Shown: in pieces, positions 1 through 4,404 of the stretch | Numbering within the stretch: the stretch's first letter is position 1 | How the letters are laid out: each line of letters begins with the position of its first letter | Assembly (NCBI GenBank): GCA_011523245.1 | Contig: WTHG01000337.1 | Span: 1-5,185, forward strand | Length of the DNA stretch: 5,185 bases | Direction: 5' to 3' | DNA from: Verrucomicrobiales bacterium | Lineage (GTDB): Bacteria; Verrucomicrobiota; Verrucomicrobiia; Limisphaerales; UBA1100 | Position numbers and translations under genes: made by a program | The notes under the pieces: generated by a model | What the model saw: only the letters and a program-made list of their open reading frames with translations | Told to the model about the DNA's origin: nothing | The model's database searches: none

Positions 1-320
1 GTGACGAGCAGGTGGGTGTGGACATCGTTCGCAACGCTGTAGAATCCCCGCTACGCAGCCTGTCTGCCAACGCCGGACTCGAAGGCGCCGTGATCGTGAA
101 GGAAGTCCAAGGCAAGAAGGGCAACATCGGCTTCAACGTGGCCACCGAAGAATACACCGACCTGATCAAGGCCGGTGTGGTGGACCCAGCTAAGGTAACT
201 CGCTCGGCCATACAGAACGCGTCGTCCATCGCCGCGCTTCTACTCACCACCGAGTGTCTCATCACCGACGTTCCGGAAGAGGAGAAGCCCGCTCCGGACC
301 ACGGTCACGACCACATGTAA
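1..320 (+). CDS. groEL: Chaperonin GroEL (Hsp60), C-terminal fragment
   Basis: This is the last part of the ATP-dependent 60-kDa chaperonin, which forms double heptameric rings in the cytoplasm and folds client proteins with GroES. The reading frame is already open at the left edge (codons begin at base 3, reading DEQVGVDIVRNA), so the start lies outside the window. About 106 of roughly 540-550 residues are present. Diagnostic stretches are the GVDIVRNAVESPLRSLSANAG helix region, the EGAVIVKEV strand, a GFNVATEEYTDLIKAGVVDP segment, and the equatorial-domain ending VTRSAIQNASSIAALLLTTE. The tail after the conserved VPEEE differs from the usual Gly-Gly-Met repeats: it is short, proline-containing and ends in DHGHDHM. 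A strong intrinsic terminator follows 24 bases after the stop, so this is the end of its transcript. The family call is secure; which groEL paralogue it is cannot be told. Confidence 0.97.
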   Translation, partial: DEQVGVDIVRNAVESPLRSLSANAGLEGAVIVKEVQGKKGNIGFNVATEEYTDLIKAGVVDPAKVTRSAIQNASSIAALLLTTECLITDVPEEEKPAPDHGHDHM

Positions 321-344
321 GTCATCACGACAAACATATTACAC

Positions 345-372
345 GGGCCGGCCCTCGGGTCGGCCCTTTTTT
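345..372 (+). terminator. Intrinsic terminator of the groEL transcript
   Basis: Bases 345-353 (GGGCCGGCC) pair with 358-366 (GGTCGGCCC) through nine base pairs, one of them a G-U wobble, closing a CTCG loop. The stem is followed directly by six T residues (367-372), then A and TTT. This is a textbook Rho-independent terminator. It lies just downstream of the groEL stop codon and upstream of the next + strand gene, so that gene probably needs its own promoter. Confidence 0.93.
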
Positions 373-440
373 ATTTGACTCATAATTGCGATTACAAAAA
401 AACACCCAGTTTACAGTACCCAAGCAGTAACGAATTCCAC

Positions 441-446
441 TACAAT
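441..446 (+). promoter_or_regulatory. Possible -10 element for a leaderless transcript
   Basis: TACAAT matches the sigma-70 -10 consensus at five of six positions. Counting from it, transcription would begin at about A453, one base before the GTG start at 454. No Shine-Dalgarno-like purine run precedes that GTG, which fits a leaderless mRNA. The weak point is the -35 side: the bases at the expected spacing (about 418-423, ACCCAA) do not resemble TTGACA. TTTACA at 410-415 is 25 bases away, which is too far. The call is therefore tentative. Confidence 0.35.
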
Positions 447-453
447 GCCCTAA

Positions 454-936
454 GTGAAATCCCATAGCCTACTAAAAACCGTGTTCAAAGAGAAATCGGT
501 GAAGCATATAGCCGATCAGATGAACCTCTCCTCATCCACCGTTTACAAATGGGCGGAATCACCGGATACCGGTTCAGCAAGCGGCATTTCTAACCCACTT
601 GACCGCGCCCAATCCCTAATCCTTGCCGCGGACGACCCGCGCTTATTGCGGTGGCTCTGCGAGCAATCAGGGGGATTCTTCGTTGAAAACAGTGACCCTT
701 CAACCGACAACACGACAAGCCCGCAGACACTGGCCCCGGCCACCAGCAAAGTTGTGAAACAGTTTGCCGATCTTCTTTCCACCGTGGCTGAAGCGGCCGC
801 TGACTCCAAGATCAGCGCCAAGGAAGCCACCAACATTCGGCGAGAATGGGAACGCCTCAAACGTGCGGCCGAGGGTTATGTGAAATGCTGTGAGGAAGGA
901 AACTTTAAACGGTTGAATCGTGACCTGAAGAAGTAA
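454..936 (+). CDS. CII-like helix-turn-helix DNA-binding regulator
   Basis: The gene encodes a 160-residue soluble protein, probably a transcriptional regulator. The N-terminus carries a helix-turn-helix-like stretch at residues 15-36 (SVKHIADQMNLSSSTVYKWAES). It is followed by NPLDRAQSLI (47-56) and then DDPRLLRWLCEQSGGFFV (60-77), a pattern I associate with the phage regulatory protein CII family (Phage_CP76 type). Residues 80-95 are a Ser/Thr/Pro-rich linker. Residues 98-160 are predicted helical and charged (ISAKEATNIRREWERLK), perhaps for oligomerisation. GTG454 was chosen because the frame is closed by TAA immediately before it and the HTH begins soon after; the next Met (residue 23) would cut into the HTH. 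No phage structural, integrase or lysis gene lies nearby, so it appears to be a stand-alone chromosomal gene. Family assignment rests on motif resemblance only, and its target is unknown. Its last 32 bases overlap the 3' end of the opposite-strand HAD gene. Confidence 0.75.
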   Translation: MKSHSLLKTVFKEKSVKHIADQMNLSSSTVYKWAESPDTGSASGISNPLDRAQSLILAADDPRLLRWLCEQSGGFFVENSDPSTDNTTSPQTLAPATSKVVKQFADLLSTVAEAAADSKISAKEATNIRREWERLKRAAEGYVKCCEEGNFKRLNRDLKK

Positions 937-1534
937 GCACGCCTTGCGCCTGCAAAAATGCCTGTGTCTCGTTGGCATCCTGATGGCAACAAGCCCTCCA
1001 ACCGCGCGCCCGGCCGGCCTCAATATTTTCTGGGCGATCATCCAAATAAATGATCGATTCTCCTTCACGCCCCGAGGCGGCCTCCAACGATTCGTAAATC
1101 CCGGCATCCGGCTTTAGCGACTTCACTTCGTGCGACAGAATGTGGCCGGTAAATTTCGACCAAAAATCATAAGAGCGACTGATGTGACGGACCGCCATTT
1201 CATTCGTGTTTGAGAACGTGTAAGTGGGCACACCCCTTTCGACCATTTTCCGATGCATTGCAATGGTCTCTTCAATGGGCGTAAAAATATCCTCGAACAA
1301 CGCCGCAAACTCGGATTCTGTCCCGGCGAATTTAGTTTCGTCTTGAATGCGCGTGAAAAATTCCGGGGAGGTCAATTGGCCGGATTCATATTCCGCTAGC
1401 AGAGGTGATTGGTTCAGGTATGCATCCAGTGCCGCTTCATTCCATTGTGTTCGTGGTGCTAGTTTGGCGATGAGAATGCCATAATCAAAATCTAGCAGCA
1501 CCTTGCCGATATCGAATGCAACCACCGGTTTCAT
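905..1534 (-). CDS. HAD-superfamily hydrolase, YihX-like phosphatase
   Basis: This is a 209-residue cytoplasmic hydrolase of the haloacid dehalogenase superfamily, close in length and motif style to E. coli YihX, a glucose-1-phosphate phosphatase. Motif I is FDIGKVLLDFD with the presumed nucleophile Asp8. The second acidic position of the classical DxD is Gly10, as in the DxGN motif of YihX-like proteins. Motif II is FSNTN (Ser108), the motif III Lys is in SLKPDAGIY (Lys141), and motif IV is IIYLDDRPENI (Asp165, Asp166). An alpha-helical cap lies at about residues 18-90. The ATG shares its first base with the final A of the recR stop (TAATG), which suggests translational coupling and membership of the dnaX-ybaB-recR operon. 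The C-terminal tail LTSSGHDSTV extends past the fold and is encoded in the overlap with the convergent gene. The substrate cannot be inferred; dehalogenase activity is possible but less likely. Confidence 0.88.
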   Translation of the reverse strand: MKPVVAFDIGKVLLDFDYGILIAKLAPRTQWNEAALDAYLNQSPLLAEYESGQLTSPEFFTRIQDETKFAGTESEFAALFEDIFTPIEETIAMHRKMVERGVPTYTFSNTNEMAVRHISRSYDFWSKFTGHILSHEVKSLKPDAGIYESLEAASGREGESIIYLDDRPENIEAGRARGWRACCHQDANETQAFLQAQGVLTSSGHDSTV

Positions 1535-2127
1535 TACATTTCCCGCCGGCCTTCGAGTGCATGGCTCAGAGTGAGATCATCGGCGTATTCCAAGCCACTG
1601 CCCGCTGGCAATCCATGCGCAATACGAGTCACTTTCACGCCTTTGGCCGTCAAGCGTTGTGCCAGATAATTGCTCGTCGCATCGCCTTCCACATCGGTTC
1701 CCAAGGCCAGAATCACTTCCCGTACGCCATCCATGCGCGCCTCCAGTTCGGCAATCCGTAGATCCTCCGGATCCACCCCGTTCAAAGGCGAAATTTTCCC
1801 GCCCAACACATGAAAGCGTCCTCGGAAGGCACCAGATTTATCAACGTTTATGACATCCACCGCGGTTTCCACCACGCATACCGTCGATGTATCACGCCGA
1901 TCATCCGTGCATATGGCGCAAGGTTGCGTTTCAGTCAGTGCGCCACAGGTGTTGCAGAGTTCGATGCGTTCGGTGGCTGCAACCAGTGCCTCGGCCAATT
2001 GTTTCACCTGCCCAGCCTCGCATTGCACGAGATGCAGGGCCAATCGCTCAGCTGACCGCGGCCCAATGCCCGGCAGTTGACCCAAGGCCCCTACGAGGGC
2101 CGAGACCGGCTCCGGCAGGGACGCCAT
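1534..2127 (-). CDS. recR: Recombination mediator protein RecR
   Basis: RecR acts with RecF and RecO in the cytoplasm to load RecA onto SSB-coated gaps during recombinational repair. The 197-residue length is normal for the family (E. coli about 201). Domains in order: an N-terminal helix-hairpin-helix (residues 15-33, LGQLPGIGPRSAERLALHL); a four-cysteine zinc finger with Cys58, Cys61, Cys70 and Cys73, all present; a Toprim domain beginning CVVETAVDV (Glu87, Asp91) and continuing through GRFHVLGGKISPLNGVDPEDL and ILALGTDVEGDATSNYL; and the C-terminal signature RIAHGLPAGSGLEYADDLTLSHALEGR. It starts three bases after the ybaB stop and ends in a one-base overlap with the HAD gene. Its own Shine-Dalgarno sequence is weak (GGGC inside the ybaB end), so translation probably depends on the upstream reading frame. 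The gene looks intact. Confidence 0.98.
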   Translation of the reverse strand: MASLPEPVSALVGALGQLPGIGPRSAERLALHLVQCEAGQVKQLAEALVAATERIELCNTCGALTETQPCAICTDDRRDTSTVCVVETAVDVINVDKSGAFRGRFHVLGGKISPLNGVDPEDLRIAELEARMDGVREVILALGTDVEGDATSNYLAQRLTAKGVKVTRIAHGLPAGSGLEYADDLTLSHALEGRREM

Positions 2128-2130
2128 GGT

Positions 2131-2442
2131 TTAGCCCATGCCCGGCAGGTTGAATCCAGCCGTTACTTTGCCCATCTCTTCTGCCTGAATCTTCTGCCCC
2201 TCGGCGATTGCCGAATTCACCGCAGTAAATACCAGATCCTCCAACGTCTCCACATCCGTAGGATCCACCGCTTCGGGGTCAATCTTCAAAGATTTCAGCT
2301 CACCTTTGCAGGTCGCGACCACTTTGACCGCGCCACCACCGCTGGTGGCTTCCACCGTGCGTGCGGCCAAGGCGGCCTCCGTTTCTTGGGCCTGCTGCTG
2401 CGCGCGCATGGCCTGCTTCATCAACTTGTTTATACTCGCCAT
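2131..2442 (-). CDS. ybaB: YbaB/EbfC-family nucleoid-associated protein
   Basis: This 103-residue protein belongs to the YbaB/EbfC family of small dimeric DNA-binding proteins that coat the nucleoid. Recognisable segments are the N-terminal amphipathic helix (INKLMKQAMRAQQQAQETEAAL, residues 4-25), a central beta stretch with the family-typical glycine turn (VEATSGGGAVKVVATCKGELKSLKIDPEAV), the DVETLEDLVFTAVNSAI helix, and a C-terminal tail ending GFNLPGMG. Length and order match the family. It sits nine bases after the dnaX stop and three bases before recR, the same dnaX-ybaB-recR order as in E. coli and many other bacteria. It has the only strong Shine-Dalgarno sequence in the cluster, consistent with a protein made in higher amounts than its neighbours. 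The precise DNA preference cannot be read from sequence. Confidence 0.96.
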   Translation of the reverse strand: MASINKLMKQAMRAQQQAQETEAALAARTVEATSGGGAVKVVATCKGELKSLKIDPEAVDPTDVETLEDLVFTAVNSAIAEGQKIQAEEMGKVTAGFNLPGMG

Positions 2443-2448
2443 AAATTT

Positions 2449-2453
2449 CTCCT
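2449..2453 (-). promoter_or_regulatory. Strong ribosome binding site of ybaB
   Basis: On the minus strand the sequence reads TAGGAGAAATTTATG: AGGAG lies six bases before the ybaB ATG. It overlaps the dnaX TAG stop codon, so a ribosome finishing dnaX would sit directly on it. This supports the ATG at 2442 as the start and suggests coupled translation. Confidence 0.85.
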
Positions 2454-4215
2454 AGTTTCGCACATCCACAATCTGTCCCTTGAAAACTTCCAGTGCCTTC
2501 TGGATCAGTGGATCATTTTCAAATTCTTCCTTGTTGATCGGCCCCTTGGGCGGCAACGGTTTGCCTTCGGCATTAGTTGCCGGCTCGGCAGCAGTCTCCG
2601 TTGTCCCGGGCGCGACCACGGTCTGAGGAATCCAATCTGCGGGCCGTTCCGCAATCACATAACTCACCGTGCGCAGGGAATGCCCGGCCTTGTACAAGAC
2701 AGCTAGCAAGGATTGGTTGGTTTCCTTGGTGTTTGCCAACTCCATTTGCGGAGCAAAGGCTTCCGGAAAACCAATGGTCACATCATCGCCTTCGATGGAT
2801 TTCAGAAATGCTTCCTGAAAGTACGCCCGGGAAAAGACTCCCAATGAATCCAGCATGGCGGACCATATAGTTTGAAGATCGGTTTCCGGCGCCGGTTGCG
2901 GAGCTGACTCTTTCTTAACCTGCGGATCCAGCTCTGGTTCTGGTTGGGGTTTTGGATCAAGGGTTGTTTCGGCGATGGGCGCCGCTGTAACTTGTTGGGC
3001 CGACTCGACATTTAGTTTCTTTACCGGCGCCGCTTCCGGCCTAGGCCGGGACTCCTCCAAGGCTTCGCCGCCACCGGCTTCACGCAATTCCTGAAGACGA
3101 TCGAGCACATCGTTCAGGCTCATGGCACGGGCAGAATCAATTGCTTTCATCAGCGAAACTTCGACCAAAATCTTTTTGGAAGTCGCATTGCGTAATTGGA
3201 TTTCGCAATCGGTCAGAACTTCAAGCACACGCGACACGGCGCTGCGGTCGGCTATTTGCGCCTGTTGGGCGAGAGCAGTTTGTTCGGCTTCGGAGATTTC
3301 AAGGATGCCGGTATCGCCCTCAGACACCTGGTAAACCATCACGTTCCGGAAGTGGTCCAGCAAATCGCCAACCAACCGGCCCAATTCCTTGCCGCCCGTG
3401 GTCAGTTCATGCAATTGCCCAAGCGCGCCGGCGGCATCTGCCCGCAACACAGCCTCGGCCAATGACAACACTTGCGTTTGCGAAGTGAGTCCGAACATCG
3501 ACAGCACATCGCTTTCCTGAATGGTTTCGCCACAAAAACTAATGAGTTGATCCAGCGTGCTCTCGGCATCCCGCATGCCGCCATCAGCCCCTCGGGCAAT
3601 GGCCTGCAGGGCGGCGGTTTCAATGGTCACGCCTTCCTTTTTGGCAATGAATTCCAGATGGGAAACAATCCGGGCGGCCGGAATCCTTCGCAGGTCAAAG
3701 CGTTGGCAGCGTGATAAAATTGTGGGCAACACTTTCTCCGGCTCAGTAGTCGCGAAGAGAAACTTCACATGGGCCGGTGGCTCCTCCAGCGTTTTGAGTA
3801 ACGCATTGAAGGCGGCCGTGGTGAGCATGTGTACCTCATCAATGATGTACACCTTGTACCGGCAAGTGGCCGGGGCGTACGGCGCGGTATCGCGCAACTC
3901 ACGCACCTGTTCCACGCCATTGTTGCTCGCACCGTCAATCTCTAAAACATCCAGCGAGCGGCCTTGGGTTATCTCCACACAGCGCTCATCATCGTCCTTG
4001 AAATCCACCGAGGGCCCATCGGTGGCGTTCAGGCACTTAGCGAAAATCCGGGCAATGGTGGTTTTTCCTGTACCCCGCGGACCGCTAAAAAGATAGGCGT
4101 GGGCGATCCGGCCGGAGGTGATTGCGTTGCTGAGGGTTTGTGTGACGTGCTCCTGCCCCACCACATCCGCGAAACGTTGCGGACGATATTTGCGGGCTAT
4201 GACCTGATATGACAC
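2452..4215 (-). CDS. dnaX: DNA polymerase III subunit gamma/tau
   Basis: DnaX is the ATPase motor of the clamp loader in the replicative polymerase holoenzyme. The 587-residue protein has an N-terminal AAA+ module: Walker A GPRGTGKT (45-52), Walker B VYIIDEVH (Asp126, Glu127), sensor 1 ATTEPEK (155-161), arginine-finger motif SRC (168-170) and sensor 2 GGMRDAEST (212-220). The lid and collar domains run to about residue 375. A Pro/Glu-rich linker (about 388-445) follows, then a tau-like C-terminal domain (446-530) and a conserved-looking end (DPLIQKALEVFKGQIVDV). The zinc-module cysteines corresponding to E. coli 64, 73 and 76 are Ala, Lys and Asp; only Cys79 remains. The GTG start is chosen because MSYQVIARKYRPQRF matches the family N-terminus, though no clear Shine-Dalgarno precedes it. 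No AAAAAAG-type slippery run is seen, so a frameshifted gamma form is not supported. It begins 23 bases after the SRP RNA U-tract. Confidence 0.97.
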   Translation of the reverse strand: MSYQVIARKYRPQRFADVVGQEHVTQTLSNAITSGRIAHAYLFSGPRGTGKTTIARIFAKCLNATDGPSVDFKDDDERCVEITQGRSLDVLEIDGASNNGVEQVRELRDTAPYAPATCRYKVYIIDEVHMLTTAAFNALLKTLEEPPAHVKFLFATTEPEKVLPTILSRCQRFDLRRIPAARIVSHLEFIAKKEGVTIETAALQAIARGADGGMRDAESTLDQLISFCGETIQESDVLSMFGLTSQTQVLSLAEAVLRADAAGALGQLHELTTGGKELGRLVGDLLDHFRNVMVYQVSEGDTGILEISEAEQTALAQQAQIADRSAVSRVLEVLTDCEIQLRNATSKKILVEVSLMKAIDSARAMSLNDVLDRLQELREAGGGEALEESRPRPEAAPVKKLNVESAQQVTAAPIAETTLDPKPQPEPELDPQVKKESAPQPAPETDLQTIWSAMLDSLGVFSRAYFQEAFLKSIEGDDVTIGFPEAFAPQMELANTKETNQSLLAVLYKAGHSLRTVSYVIAERPADWIPQTVVAPGTTETAAEPATNAEGKPLPPKGPINKEEFENDPLIQKALEVFKGQIVDVRN

Positions 4216-4238
4216 TTGGACAGACTGTTGGGAAATTC

Positions 4239-4257
4239 AAAAAAGGTCAGGGTGACC
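4239..4257 (-). terminator. 3' hairpin and U-tract of the SRP RNA gene
   Basis: On the minus strand, GGTCA-CCC-TGACC (4257 down to 4245) forms a perfect five-base-pair stem with a three-base loop. It is followed directly by TTTTTT (4244-4239). This has the form of a small Rho-independent terminator and marks the likely 3' end of the SRP RNA. The stem is short, so termination could be incomplete, which would let transcripts continue into dnaX 24 bases further on. The same bases also take part in the SRP RNA closing helix. Confidence 0.55.
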
Positions 4258-4337
4258 ACGGCAGATGCAGATCAAGCTACCGTTGCTGCCTTCCGGCCCT
4301 GGCGGGATTTGCAAGCCCGCATTCCATGGGCCCTGAC
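4245..4337 (-). ncRNA. ffs: Signal recognition particle RNA (4.5S type)
   Basis: This is the RNA scaffold of the bacterial signal recognition particle. It binds Ffh and accelerates FtsY docking to deliver nascent membrane proteins to the translocon. The hallmark is domain IV at 4301-4284 on the minus strand: CAGGGCCGGAAGGCAGCA, with the GGAA tetraloop closed by GCC/GGC and the conserved CAGG and AGCA internal-loop sides. The ends pair: GTCAGGG (4337-4331) with CCCTGAC (4252-4246). Next, CCATGG (4329-4324) pairs with CCGTGG with one G-U wobble, and ATGC (4322-4319) pairs with GCAT. The molecule is about 92-99 nucleotides, the small form without an Alu domain. It lies between galM and dnaX, and SRP RNA next to dnaX recurs in other bacteria. 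Ends are inferred from pairing, the U-tract and the upstream promoter-like pair, so they may be off by a few bases. Confidence 0.93.
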
Positions 4338-4339
4338 GC

Positions 4340-4383
4340 CCTGATTCTGCCGCCGCCCACCGAGGGCGGCAAGCAGATTCAGG
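4340..4383. repeat. Long imperfect inverted repeat between galM and ffs
   Basis: Bases 4352-4358 (GCCGCCC) pair perfectly with 4364-4370 (GGGCGGC) around a five-base loop. After a small internal loop (C4351 against A4371 and A4372), bases 4340-4350 pair with 4373-4383 at ten of eleven positions, the exception being T4345/T4378. The total is about 17 base pairs. There is no T-run on the exit side for a minus-strand transcript, so it is not a standard terminator for galM. It covers both hexamers of the candidate ffs promoter. In galM read-through RNA it would form a stable hairpin that could protect or mark a 3' end. Confidence 0.7.
4344..4372 (-). promoter_or_regulatory. Candidate promoter of the SRP RNA gene
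   Basis: Minus-strand TTGCCG (4372-4367) and CAGAAT (4349-4344) each match the sigma-70 consensus at four of six positions and are separated by exactly 17 bases. The predicted start is position 4337, the first base of the SRP RNA closing helix, which is a G. The two hexamers are individually mediocre. The agreement between spacing and the independently inferred RNA end is the main support. Confidence 0.45.
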
Positions 4384-4404
4384 ACAAACTGTTCGCAGAC
4401 GCGC

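Noticed and set aside
375..380. TTGACT as a -35 box for the gene at 454
   Set aside because: The bases at a 16-18 spacing (around 397-404) are an A-run with no -10-like hexamer, and the TACAAT at 441 is far too distant to be its partner.
445..453. ATG-CCC-TAA as an upstream regulatory mini-ORF
   Set aside because: It has no ribosome binding site and overlaps the -10-like element; under the leaderless model it would not be transcribed.
454..936. The CII-like gene as the edge of a prophage
   Set aside because: Both neighbours are core housekeeping genes in full order, and no integrase, attachment repeat, tRNA or phage gene is visible.
700..1107. 135-codon minus-strand frame spanning the regulator and HAD ends
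   Set aside because: It overlaps two better supported genes in other frames and shows no motif.
2077..2706. A 209-codon open frame on the + strand across ybaB and both of its neighbours
   Set aside because: It lies antisense to recR, ybaB and dnaX, all secure by family motifs. Its translation is rich in Arg, His and Gln without recognisable domains, typical of a shadow frame.
2870..3060. Programmed frameshift site in dnaX giving a gamma form
   Set aside because: The Lys codons in the linker read AAGAAA and similar; no AAAAAAG or comparable slippery heptamer with a following hairpin was found.
4220..4228. ACAGACTGT palindrome in front of dnaX as an operator
   Set aside because: Four-base arms around one base are easily found by chance, and it does not match the LexA CTGT-N8-ACAG arrangement.
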